Assembly (NCBI GenBank): GCA_028023455.1
Contig: JAQFVV010006256.1
Coordinates: 1,674,001 to 1,738,000 of the forward strand
Source of the DNA: Epiperipatus broadwayi
Taxonomy: Eukaryota; Onychophora; Udeonychophora; Euonychophora; Peripatidae
Direction of reading: 5' to 3'
DNA length: 64,000 nucleotides
Shown: positions 36,701 to 49,202 of the stretch, one piece after another
How the letters are laid out: every line of letters starts with the position of its first letter
Numbering within the stretch: position 1 is the stretch's first letter
The notes under the pieces: generated by a model
Told to the model about the DNA's origin: nothing
What the model saw: the letters and a program-made list of their open reading frames with translations, nothing else
Database searches by the model: none
Translations under genes and position numbers: made by a program

Positions 36701-39677
36701 TGATGGACATAAAAGATAAAGATTTATATGTTGAAGCTAATCCTGCCACTTCTAGTGCTAAATGTTACATGCTTCATGAACATCAAATCATTTGATTCTT
36801 TCTTATCTTATAGATTTAGAAAATATCAGTAACAACTTTTATGTGAGAATTAGATTAATTTTAGTTTTTTTTTATATTCAATTTCTTTTGCATTTATTTT
36901 TAATACTTTTTTTTAATATGAGTTTAAAAAATGCAATTTAAATTTAATTATGATCTTTTTGTTATTGTTGTTTGTAAATTTAAAGTCTATTATAATTTGA
37001 CATATTTTTTTAAATCTTTCAATATTATTAGTAACTACCTATGAATGGATATGATTATTTTAACTTCAAAAAGAGACAGAGATAACAAAGAATAAAAAGT
37101 TGAAAAAAGAGACTTGGAATCAAAATTGTTGTAGTTCAGAGATGTGACAGATGCCATGAGAAGTCTACAATGACTGGGCCCTTCGCTAATCTAACTAATT
37201 TGATGATGGTAAGTAAAAAAGGAAAGAGAGAAAGAATAATGATGAATAGTTTATTTACAAAAAACTAGGGTCAGAATTGCTGCACAACAGTTAATGCCAA
37301 TAAATAATAATAATGATTTTTATAACTATAAAATTTAAACTGGTATTATTATAATATTCTCTAATTATTATAATTCTCAATAATATATGATACTACAGTT
37401 AATTACTTTGTAAAAAAAATATAGTCAAAATAGTAAAAGATAGATTTTTTGAAAAAAAGAAGTTATATTTCTAATCACAAGATGTATAATACATTTATTG
37501 TACTACTTGCAGAGCATATATTTATATTGTCCAACATCATATAATTCCTTTAGTACTATAAAATATATTTACATACAACTTATTATCATCTAATGCTTAT
37601 GTTGCAAGTGTTATGTATTTTGTATATTATCAAAATTGTATATTAGAATATTCAATTTTAACAATTTTTGACATTTATTATAATTAGGATCAATTGATCG
37701 ATTAATTTTGTGTATTATAAATTTATTAAAATGTTGTGGTGACTCCTTTCTATTTATAAGGTGTACAAATTTGATGATAGAACTTTACTATTTCAACTAC
37801 AGCTAATGGATAATTTTGTTTTATTATTATATTTTTATGAATTTAATGCTAATAAGCCAGTAAATATTACACCAACTTACAATTATATTTTGACAGTCAA
37901 CCCAATGTTACTCATTTAGCCAATTCATTCCAAGCTGGAATCTTAACTAAATTCTTATTAATGGATGACTTCCTGTGTTGGCTATGAATATTCTATTGGA
38001 AAAACATCTGAATCTGATTGTGATCTGAAAAAATGTCATGGTTCAAATTGATAGACTTAAAACCGAGGTGATGAGCTTGACATGTTGGTGTAGTAATCAT
38101 CACACCATGAAATACTTCTAACATTGAAAAAAAGGTGCTAATGACTTTCAAGATGCATTTTCAATGTCTACAATCATATGCTGGAAACATAAGAATATAT
38201 ATTAGTTAAAGTTTGTACAGTTATAACCTGTAAACAGTTTAAAATGGAGATTACTATGCAAAAGTATAAAGAATATTATATAGCCAGTTGAAGTTTATTA
38301 AAATAAAAGACTATATCCAAAATTAAAAAAAAATATAATAAAATTTAACTTAATAAAAATGCTTTGTAATTATTTGTATATTTTTGCTGAAAAGTTATTA
38401 TTGTGAATACGTGCTTTTATATATTGAGATAGAATGATCTCAAGGCACATAACATAATATGTGCACGCATATATATTTAAAACTCAAATGAAATTGTAGA
38501 AATAAATTCAGACAAAAATTACATATATATATATATTTAAAATAAAGTATAGAATGATTTAAATGAAATACTATTTCTTAATATTTTGAAGTATTATAAA
38601 TTATTTAAAATCAAATATAAAACAGGACTCTATTTTATTTTAATACAAATATTTTATTTAACCTATTTCTGATTTTGATAAAAATCTATATTTTAATGTA
38701 ACAAAAAATATTTTTATCTACTACAAAGATGTTTCTGTGTTTTATAATGTATTTTAATTATAGAGTTAATTCAACATTTTTGTTTTACTTAAAAGATTAA
38801 TATAAAATTTAAAAAATGAAACAATTATAATTTGTTTATTATCATGTTTTTTATTAATCAAGATGGAAAACTTACTTAATTTTATTGTTTTAAATTACTT
38901 CTTATCTCTATAATTAGTGGGTTTAGATTATTTGAGTATTATTGTAGATATAGAGAGGGTAGACAGTCAAAACAATTGCTACTAGTCTCCATGTTGGTTG
39001 AATTTGAATTCATTGGGAAATAAAATGGGATAATTGCTCAACATTTTATAACCCAATATTTGTGAAATAAATATTGTTTGCATGCCTGATGTTTGAAAAT
39101 TATCAGAACTAAAAAAAACTGCCAGCATTTATCTCCTTTATCTGATAATCAAGAGTCAACCAGAATATGAGAGATTCCAGTGCTACACATTATATATATA
39201 TATATATAAAAGCATATACGAAAGAAATACTCTGTCTCTAATTTATAGACTGTCCATGCATAATATCTAATTACAAGCTTATGAAAACAAGAAAAATTAA
39301 ATTCTGGATCAACTTTCTTAGAGTTCACAGGAGAGAAGAAAAGTAAAAATAATTATGTATATGTTTGCCATTTAATTATTTGTATTTAAAATAGAATACT
39401 ATTTTTTAGCTTATTAATGGTTGGAATATACACATCTGTATGCTTATGTATCTTTTGCATATTTGATTGCTTGAGTTGTCAATCTATGAATTATTTTCAG
39501 ATATTTGTAAATAATCAAAATAAAAATGATTTATTTGTATTGTAGAGTAATTTAACAGATATTTCACTATTATTATTATTTCAGTGAAACTATTTGATAT
39601 ATATATATATGTCCAAAAGATATATATATATGATTAACTTGTATTTGTTTTTTCATATATATATATATATGCATTTG
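33767..39677. other. Long non-coding stretch, mostly unassigned
   Basis: No coding gene is recognised. Items inside: a weak SINE-like patch at 34191-34255 (listed separately); a less AT-rich region 34480-35080 whose - strand has a 40-odd codon open stretch rich in Asn, Ser and Gln; a less AT-rich patch near 37125-37205 containing 'tgggccc'; and another near 37920-38130. None could be tied to a family. Short (AT)n tracts occur near 39191-39208 and 39596-39670. Confidence 0.45.
34191..34255 (+). repeat. Possible degraded cephalopod-type SINE fragment
   Basis: The order atcatcatcattta ... ccatccctgcata ... ctagcatattggatgtt resembles, from memory, a repeat very common in octopus and squid genomes ('catcatcatttaacgtcc ... 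ccatgctagcatgggttggatgg'). Only about 65 bases can be compared and gaps are needed. Confidence 0.25.
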
Positions 39678-39990
39678 CTCTTGTTCACAATAACCAGAGT
39701 CTTTATAGTCCCAAAGTTAGTTTAGACTAATGGTATATCTGTATGTGATATATTTTGTGGACATTTTTGTAATTCTCTTTAAATTTTTTTAGATGGTGCT
39801 AAGGTAATAAAAGTTACTTTTAAAGTTCATTCATTTTATATATTTTATGATAATGCCTCAATACACTGATGGCACCTAATGGGCCATAGCATAGATAATG
39901 ATTAATCCCAGCATTTTTTTGATATGATTCTATTATAATTATTTTAGCACTTAAATATGCGTATTTCAAATGGAAATATTTATTGGTTTT
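39678..39990 (+). repeat. Family C interspersed repeat, copy 2
   Basis: Diverged partner of 6463-6800; both contain 'cccaaagtta', 'tttaaagt', 'tgatggc' and 'ataattatttt(t)agcactta' in that order. A - strand frame of 68 codons (39820-40026) overlaps it but has no recognisable domain. Confidence 0.5.
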
Positions 39991-41370
39991 GTTGACATTG
40001 CATGATTTTAGCCTATGATTGTACATTATGTCTCTTGTAAATCCTGTTATAAAGTTTACTATTGATTACTAATAATAATTGCTGGTGGTGTTTATGAAAT
40101 ATTATTACATATATTGGATTTGAAGCTGATTTTTGCTTATATTCTATGTTCAATAAAAATAGTCATGCTTTTGATGAGTTGTATAATCATGCTATTTACC
40201 ATTTTGTTTCATATTGTTACTATATAGAACAAAACACATAAATGACAATGTGTAAAACAGAGCATACTTGCACATTATTAAGCAGCTGATTCAATATATT
40301 ATCAGGCTTGGCCCAGATCTTATGGACCCAGTAGAACACATAACTTGATGTTTATCAGTTTGATTTACTTTATCCTTGATATTAATTAACAATTTGTTTA
40401 AAAATTGAGAACATCTAAATCATATATTAAAATGTTTGGAAATATCTTTTGTCAATATTGAAACAATTCCTAAATTATATTTGAAATTGAAAAAAAAAAT
40501 TGTTTAAAAAGTTTTAATTCAGGATTTAGATCTCCTTTACTTTTAAATTGATTGGTAAATAATATTAAAGATAAAATACATCACAATGGTAAGCATTGAA
40601 CTGTGCATTATTTTGAATGTAAAAGTAACAAATTGTTTCCATTTACTGTAATTAGATTAAAGCTGATTTATTTGCACCTTTTATGAAACATATAATCTTT
40701 AAAAATAAGTCTGTTTTGTTTGATCTTGAGAAAGAATATGGGCATGATTGTTGACCAGAGAAAATTTGCATTGTATGTAATGAATCAAATGATAGGAAAA
40801 AAAATTAAAGAAGCCTTGTGTATTACTAATTCTGATAATGTTTTGAAGTAGAGATTTAATAGTGTGCAACTGAACATTCACAGGAATTTTGATAGTTAAT
40901 TGTTTTTTATTTTTAATAGTAGATTGCCACAAATCTGATGTAGAGCACTAAAAGTGCATTCAGCTATTAATATTTTATATTTACTCTATTTTACAAATTA
41001 TCACATATTTGATTTATTTATGTATTATTTACAGAATTTAATGTATTATATATGTGATCAACACTTTAAACATGAAGTTAATTGAAGTTATATTAAAACT
41101 TTAATGTTATCATCTACAATGTTTCCATTTTATTCTATATGATGTCACACTATATGAACATTGATCAAATTCGCTTGACACATTTTATGCATTTATTGCT
41201 TTTAACAAGTATCTTTCAAATGGCCAATAATCATACCAATGTAGTAATGGATTCTTATTCAAACATCATTAATATGATTTATTTTATGAAAAAGTTTAAA
41301 TGGATAAATTATCAATATTATTGCTATATTAGTGTGGGAATATGTCACTTCAGGTTGATACCCATTATAT
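39991..41370. other. AT-rich sequence, nothing recognised
   Basis: The frames at 40699-40932 (-) and 41139-41390 (+) have no family resemblance; both are short and AT-biased. Confidence 0.45.
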
Positions 41371-41800
41371 GTTATATGAAGAGTGATTAACGTTTACATC
41401 ATCTGGTAATATATAGAAAAAACTGTAGATGGTGCATTGAGTTTTTAGTATTGTTTCAATTTATTTTATTTTTTACACTACCCAATTAATCATGTATTGC
41501 ATTGTGCAAAGTTTCTTGCGAAAAATGAATATGATATAAATCTCTCCCTCTCTTGTGCAAAACTTTATTAAATAAAACCATTAATTTATTTATTCAGACT
41601 TTATCTAATAGAGTGTATTAGTGGCATTTAAATATATTTGACATTGCTATGTATTTCAAAGGTAATGAATAAAAGTAGATGATGATAAATCATTTGTTAT
41701 ATGAAGTTTGGTCAGTATTATACCATCTGGTAATATATAGAGTAAAACAAAATACTTGTAGATGGCACAATGAAGTTTTAATGCTATTTTGGTTTGTTTA
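41371..41800 (+). repeat. Direct duplication of about 95 bp, 325 bp apart
   Basis: 41371-41465 and 41696-41800 share 'gttatatgaag', 'catctggtaatatatag' and 'tgtagatgg', followed by 'tgaagttttaatgctatt'-like sequence. The second copy has a small insertion after 'tatatag'. The copies are in the same orientation and moderately diverged. They may be two units of a longer tandem whose other parts have decayed, or two insertions of one small repeat. Confidence 0.55.
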
Positions 41801-42059
41801 ATATTTATATATTTAAAATTATACGCAATTTATCAGAAAAATAAATGAAATAATAGTGAAAGATAGTTTGATTTTGCAATTAAATTTATCAATTCATCAT
41901 TATATAATAGATGGTACCTACTTTTTAATCATGTCAAAAAAATTGCAAGTATTGTATCCACTATTACAAGGATAATTTCATAATGCAAGAATAATATATT
42001 TCACATGTTGGAGCAAAGTAAATGTATTCAATAATTAATTATAAATAGAATAATTGCCC
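41801..42059. other. AT-rich sequence, nothing recognised
   Basis: No features were seen. Confidence 0.35.
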
Positions 42060-42165
42060 TGCAGGCATATGATGGTATAGTGATAAAATGGCAGATTTAA
42101 AAGCTTAAAGGTTTGGATTGTCAAACTTTTTATGATTTCCCAAGCATTCAATTATATGTTTTATT
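42060..42165 (+). repeat. Possible tRNA-derived SINE
   Basis: TGGTATAGTGA (42073-42083) resembles the Pol III A box. GGTTTGGATTG (42110-42120) is a degraded B box 37 bases on, the same spacing as in the - strand candidate at 10040-10145. The sequence after it resembles that after the candidate at 30800-30910. It is too diverged for a working tRNA gene. Confidence 0.4.
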
Positions 42166-44446
42166 TAAAATATTAATTTTGAACATTCCAATTAAAATAG
42201 TTTAATTTTTTATGCTATTGGTTAAAATAAAATGCTAGAGGATAAAAAAAATTAAGATTACCACAAGAGGAGTAAAACATAGAATGAAAATCCTAAAAAC
42301 TTTCATTATTTGGTAGACCATAGCTTATTTTTTGTTCTTTGTTATTTGTTTTTTGAAGGGAAGCAATAGAGGACCTTGCTCTGCAATAAGTTGTTTAAGA
42401 TTGTTTTACTTATCTTTATATATATGCAAAAAATAAGAAAAGTTCAGTTTTTCCAATGGAGTATAATATCTCAACGAGAACACTGCTTAATATACTTTTA
42501 AGCTGATTACTGCAAATTAGACAATCTTAATTAGTACATTTAGCCTTAATCAAAATGCCTAAATCAGTATGCACATACATTTTTAACATACAAAAAATAA
42601 GAGGGTATTACTATTGTAGTTGCACAAATGTAATAGATATTTAAAAGAAAAAAATATATGCGCTGAAAAGAATAATACACAAATTAATGACCAATATACT
42701 ATTAGAATGTTTTAATGACATATAATCTCCTGAGAATTTATTACACAATATTTTAATACCGCTGATTAAAAAAAATATTATGAGACTAAATTTAAATAGA
42801 TTTTAGGAAGAAAAAAAATATATTTCTAATTGGATAAGAGATCACGGATTATGAATTTCATAACATAAATTTTGCTGTGTAAAATGTTTACAAATTTAAT
42901 CAATTTTAATGTTAAAATATTAAGATATATGTTAAATTTTATGCCCTTAAGAAAGATAAAGTAACCAGGCAACCCAGTTTAAAATAGATATAAATGCTAT
43001 ACTATTATTAATACTTCTTATGATTGCAGATAAAATTAAATAGAATATTATTTTCAAGAATATTTTGTCTTTTAAAACAAAACTGTATCAACTATAAAAG
43101 TATGGAAAGAAAAAAATCCACAGATTTTTAATATTATACTATCATTACTTTTGAAGATCTTTTTGTGTTAAATTGTAATAAATTAGATTTTAAAATCGGA
43201 AATTTAAATGAAATCTATTTAAAATGCGATGTGAAAAGAAGTTTAAAGAAAATCTCAAGAGGTATGATAATCATTAATAAATAAAACAAATTATATCCAA
43301 ATAATTCATTAAAGAAAATTAAAGTTCAATCAACTCATAAAGGAACTTTTATTTGTGTTAAGTCGCTTTCCTAATGATAAAAATAAAAATATGTTGTTAA
43401 TTGGTTAACTCGGTTTTTTTTCTTCATTTTATTTTCATTTTCACATGTATATGCTTTCCCCCTGTAATTAATTAGTTAAGAGTAATTAGGGTGTGTAACC
43501 TTTTATTTTCAATAATAGTATCCGATATAATGACTTCTACCAATGTTAAGCCTAAATAAAGAGCTATCCTAAGCAGATTATAACTTTTTTCAACTATTGA
43601 CAAATAGATGATGCATCAGGAAATATAATTAGTACTCTGGAGGATATTGTTTATGGAATAATTTATGAAATAATTCTAAATATTACAAAGTTCAATTATT
43701 TTTAGAAGTTTGAAAGTTAAGTTTCTAATGCATGTTTTATTATGATCAAATACTTTAAATTAATCCAGGCATTAATACAGCACCTTTCATTTCCCATTAC
43801 AAATTGAACACCATAAATGTACATCATCTATAGTTATCAATATTATATATGCATGTCAGTTATCATTATTATTCATTTGACATGCTCTTGTAATATATAT
43901 ATATATATACGATAACCAATTTATTTATTAATGTCAAAAAAATCGATGTTTTTGGAAAATGTTTTTCATGGATAAATGTTTTTAATTCAGTATTAAAATA
44001 ATATCAAATATTAATTAATATGTTAATTTCCAAAACAAAAAAAAAGTGTTTTACTAAAAACATTGAACAAAAAAAAATGTCATTATCAAGAGCCAAACTA
44101 CTACTATGTAGATCAGGATTATGAAACTCAATTGGATCAAGAGCCATTTTTAAATAAAAGAATATATCAAGTAGTCCACAATTATTTGTCTTTTAAAACA
44201 GAAAAAAAAGCTACACAAACTTTAGAATCAAAGAGAAGTAAAAGAATGATTACAAACAAATTGAAAAATTATTATTAAAAATTTAGTTTATTCTAAGCCA
44301 TTATAAGACATAAAATAATAGTATAATGATTATGGCAACTCAAATAATATATTTTATTATAACTTATTTTTATTACATCCATAATAATATTAATATAATT
44401 GTAATCCTCAGCTTATTAACTCATTTCACGAAAATATGTAGTTCTG
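42166..44446. other. AT-rich sequence, nothing firmly recognised
   Basis: A 71-codon + strand frame (44063-44278) encodes a very polar Lys/Tyr/Asn-rich peptide with no homologue I can name; it may be chance. A short (AT)n lies near 43895-43910. Confidence 0.4.
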
Positions 44447-44627
44447 AAGCACTCGTTGACTTTGATTTCAGATGAAAAGGTATAAATTAATAAGCATAAA
44501 ATAATTAATTACATTGAACCAGCTTTTGGAAAAACACTGCTTTTCCAAAAGCTGATTCAGTGCAATTAATTATTTTATGTTTATTAATTTATACCTTTTT
44601 ATTTGAACTCAAAGTCAATGAGTGCTT
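44447..44627. mobile_element. Near-perfect 181-bp hairpin (fold-back element)
   Basis: Two inverted arms of about 87 bases (44447-44533 and 44541-44627) meet at a loop of 7 bases. The inner stem is gcttttggaaaa / ttttccaaaagc. Further out, 'gtataaattaataa(g)cataaaataattaatt' has its complement in the other arm, and the outer end is agcactcgttgac / gtcaatgagtgct. A few mismatches occur in the arms. It carries no coding sequence. It could be a small MITE or a recent inverted duplication; no clear target-site duplication was found. Confidence 0.85.
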
Positions 44628-47600
44628 AAGAATTAATATAATTATAGTATTTTAAGCAATTTACTTATACTATTTTATTTTTTCTCTGATATTTGATAAT
44701 GTTTATTGTTAAACTACTTGCCAAAATTTGAAACCAAAGATTGTGTGTATATTACTTTCATTGTAACAGAAAGATTGATATCAGTTTTAATCTGTGGATT
44801 AGTATTATCTTTTATATATGAGAATAATTATTTCCTCAAATAAATTGCTTCCAAAATAATCTAGATTATTTACTGTAGTTTTTTTTTTGTTTGGATTTTT
44901 CTTTGAGAATGGATAATTTTGGAAATCATTATGTTCCATTTAAATACAAATAGGACTTTTTTTAAAAATTAAAGGAAAAAAGACTTTAAAAAATGAAAAA
45001 AAATTATTCTGCTCTTAAAAATCTGTAAATCATCTACAATCTTTTCTAGTTTGGGACAATATAAAGAAAAGATAAAATTTTGATTATTATTGTTCAACTA
45101 TGCACACATAAGAAAGTAATTTATAATATTCTCTTTTAAATGATTTTAAAGCAATCAAATAAACATTTAAGACTTACCAGTGCATCACAAATATGTATAA
45201 ATAATTTTTTTATATTTGTTTTTTAAAAAACAGAAAAACTATGGTTTTTCATTTCTAAGAATAGTTTTACTCTAAAAATAAAATAAAAAGGTTTTTTTTA
45301 ATAATTTTATGACAAAACCAATGAATCTCTTTGTAATAAGGTAGCCTTTCAAATTTACTTTCCAAATCTTTAAAAAATTATGCAAATCAGCAATGATTGA
45401 GGTTTCTGGATCAGATGAAACTCACATCATTTATCACAGAGCACACTAATCATTTCAATATTTTGAAAATAAATCATTGGAAAAATTACAGTTTTGGAAT
45501 GTCTGAATACATTATCTTTAACTTTATTGCAAATGTTGATACAAAACTTATTTTTGCCTGTTATTGTTGGAATCCAAGACATCAAAAGTATTTTCAACTG
45601 TAGGATAAAAGTTCTTTGATCAATTTTCCTTCCAGTAAAATTAAAAATCTCTGTTTGATTAAATGATCAGAATAGATGTGTTGAATTCATTCTTGGTGCA
45701 CAAAGAGCACAATTTCCTAAACAATAAATAATGACTTTGATCAATTTAACTCATGATTTTTAAAGATGATTACTAAGTGATAGAATTTAATGATGCAAAT
45801 TTTTTTACATATATAAAATAAATATGTATTCTGAAAATTTATTTATTTATTTGATTTATGCTTAATTTGGCATGCAATTTTTATAATCCATTTAGTTTGT
45901 ATATTTGTATATATGTTCAAGTAACATTAAATTACACTATTTAAATAAAATACTAAGGGGAAATGCCCTTTTATTAATATTTAATTATTTATATTCATTT
46001 ACTTTTTTTTTTTTTCATTAATAAGAATCTACAGTTTTAATTTGCAATTTTGTCTTTCTTAAAATGATAGTTTTTTTTATCATTTAATTAAATTTAATGA
46101 ATAATTCTAAAACCAATTTTTTATAGCTATTTAATTTTGTATTTCCTAGTTATCTGAGAAATATATCTATCATTAAAAAAATAATTACTTAAATTTTTTC
46201 ACCATGAAACTTGAGAAATTTGAATCCTTTGCTCATTAATTTTGAGTTAAAAAATACTTTTAGTAAAAAATTTTTAATACTGGTATTCGTTTATATACTT
46301 ATATTTAACTTTTCTTATGTATAATAATAATAATATATTTATTAATAATTTAATAGTTATTAATGATTATGAATTAATCCCTACAAAGTATGCAAGTATG
46401 ATTTAAGTAGGGAGAATATAAGAGTTGAATCAGTAAAAATTAATTAAAATAAAAATGACATATTTATTTTTATCATCGTAAAATAGAAACAACTATATAA
46501 TCCATTATATATATCTTGCATATAAATAATATCTAAATAAATTGTTTGACAAAAAGGATTATATTATTTTATTACATAAAAGCTTTTTCCAATAATTTTT
46601 TATTATTTTTAGAGAGGATAAATATATATAAGAATGTAATATAACAGAGCATTATATTTAGTTGATAACATTTAGATTTTGTTCCATTGAGTAATTTTAT
46701 ATATATATATTATAATAAAAGAAATTATGACAATATTATTTTTGATTTATATATATAGCAGAGGTAAAATAAAACAAATATCGATTTATTTAATATTGTT
46801 TACTTTATTATTAGAATACATTAAAGTTTATCAAATAGTTTAAAATATGAGATACTTATATAAAATATACTTGTATTTAAAATATTAAAATAAAATTAAT
46901 AAAGCCAATTATCACTGATGATTATCAAATGTTTCCCTGTTATTTAATTATTTCATCTTGCTTTTTAATGGGGACTTAATAAAACTATACATACATAAGA
47001 GGTCATAAAAACATGGAAGAAATTCAAAGGAATTACATAGAAATGCATTTTGGTGCAGAATTAAATTTTTTATAATATATATTTTTCATTAACATTTTCA
47101 AACAATATCGACTCACTTCTGGGTGAATGTCTTTCTGAATTTAAGTTTCCCTAACTCATAACTTTTTTCTGCTGAATATTTTAATATGCAATATTTTATG
47201 ATTCAGATATTAGAATGTTAAATAATCCATAAATATACTGCTTATATGTATGTAATCATTTTTTCATCAATAAAGATTAGTTTATTTTTTTATGTAGTCA
47301 GCATATCAATGTTTATTTGATTAGCCATGACAATTCTTGAATCATTACCTTTCATCTAAAAAATAAAGATATTTGTTTACAGATTAATTTCAGATAGTTA
47401 ACTGAATTGGTTATAGGATTGTATCTGAAATATTCTTGGCTTGCTTTAAAAATTATAAGCTACCACATAAATACTCCAAGTTTTATCCAGGTTTGAATTC
47501 TAGTTTTATAAGCATAGTATGTTGATGCACTGACTATTATATAAAAAGAAAAATAACATACATTACATAATATATTCATTTGAGATTTTAAAATATTATA

Positions 47601-48759
47601 GGACTTAACAAATTGCAATTTTTCATTTGTGTGTTTATTTTTTATGTAGCGTTTTAAAATTACATATTAAAAATCATTATTTACTTATCAATTAATCAGC
47701 ATTTCAGCCGAAAATGTGACATTTAAGCACCTAAATAATAAACACAATACATTTCCATTTAATAGACTAAAATGAGATTTTTCCTTTTTCTCAACGAGGA
47801 AACAATTTATCTCTTGAGTTTTCCATTATATACTGGGCTAATTTGCTCAGGGCTTTATAATCATTTATCAGCTGTCTGCAGAGGAGAATAATTTAAAATT
47901 TTGTAAAATAAATATATTTAGTTGTTAAACCAGGAAAGATAAAGGTTACCTTGATTGTTCTGGGGTTTGAACCTAAGATCAATTAAATAAAATTAGCATA
48001 AATTCTCTAAGACTTGGTTAAAGTATTTATTTTAAAAGCATATGAGATAAAAATAATGAAATATAACTTAATTGTATTTGATAATAGTTAAATTGTTTAA
48101 TATTTAAAATTGTAGTGAAGTTTAAATATAATCTTATAAAAATATCTTTAGATGTAGGTAATTGTGTCTGTGCTCATATGATATCATAAAGTAATGACTA
48201 TTTCCAGTAAAATCTTAATTTATTTTTAATAAATGACTAAGATAATATTGATTTTTATTATTTTTATGTTAAAAAAGTTTATAGATTCAATTTAGGATTT
48301 AGTCTGTACAAGATAACATTAAAATTATTTAAATTAGTTTAAAGTTAATTGTATTTTTTTTAAGTTTATTAAAGATATTATTTTTTTATTAGTAAATATT
48401 TTTAAGAATAATATTGACTTTAAAAAATTATTTTTACTAATTAAATATTCATTATAAAAAGATTAGAAGAATTGACCAATGAGATATCACAATTTGAAAT
48501 GTTTTAAAAATAAGCAGGTGATGTTTGGAAGGATTGATTAAAAAATTATGGATAGAAAGGAAGTAATTTCTTTCTATAAAATTTGGTTTAAATTTTTAAA
48601 ATATTATTTTTAATATAAAAACAAAACTAATTAAAATTTATTTAATAACCTGAAACTATTTTATAAAGTTTTTTTTGAAAACTATGCAATAAAGAAACCA
48701 AAATTTCTGCTGGTGACAAATCAATATTCAGTAATCTAAAAAATATCCTTGGAATCATA
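44628..48759. other. AT-rich sequence, nothing recognised
   Basis: The 68-codon frame at 45397-45603 (+) shows no motif. A B-box-like gggtttgaacc occurs near 47971-47981, but no A box partner was found on either strand. Confidence 0.45.
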
Positions 48760-49202
48760 TTGCTAAAAGTACCAAAAACAATAGAAGAAAAAAGTTGTGA
48801 ATTAACGCAAGCATGTTATAAGATAACAAAGGAGTTTGATGAAAAAACTGTGAGCATTATATTAATACATAATAAATTAATTACTAAGCAAGCTGAGGTA
48901 ATTCTACATATTATCTGTAATGAAAATTATAATGGAAAAATATTCTTGATAAAGTGTATTACAAGAACTTTAAGATAATGAAAATTAAATCAGTAAATAG
49001 TGCTAACAACAATATTTATGTAAGGAAAGTTGAACCTAATACTAGAAAAAAGCAAGCAGAATTGTATCTGGCTAATAATTTAAATCAGATAAAATATATT
49101 AGCAAATGGTTTATTATTTCAGTAAACTGGTTATGCATGATGGACTTTATAGATAAGTTTTACAGTATAGATGAAAGATATAAAAGTAGAAGGATATGGT
49201 GA
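48760..49202 (+). other. Two overlapping short open frames of unknown origin
   Basis: Frames 48760-48978 (72 codons) and 48954-49202 (82 codons) overlap by 25 bases in different frames and could be one sequence with a frameshift. The first contains KTIEEKSCELTQACYKITKE, the second NIYVRKVEPNTRKKQAELYL. Amino-acid make-up is more balanced than in chance frames of this window, with charged residues throughout. I do not recognise a family; a fragment of a transposon protein is possible. Confidence 0.25.

Noticed and set aside
47960-47990. tRNA gene suggested by a B-box-like sequence
   Set aside because: No A box at the right distance and no cloverleaf on either strand.
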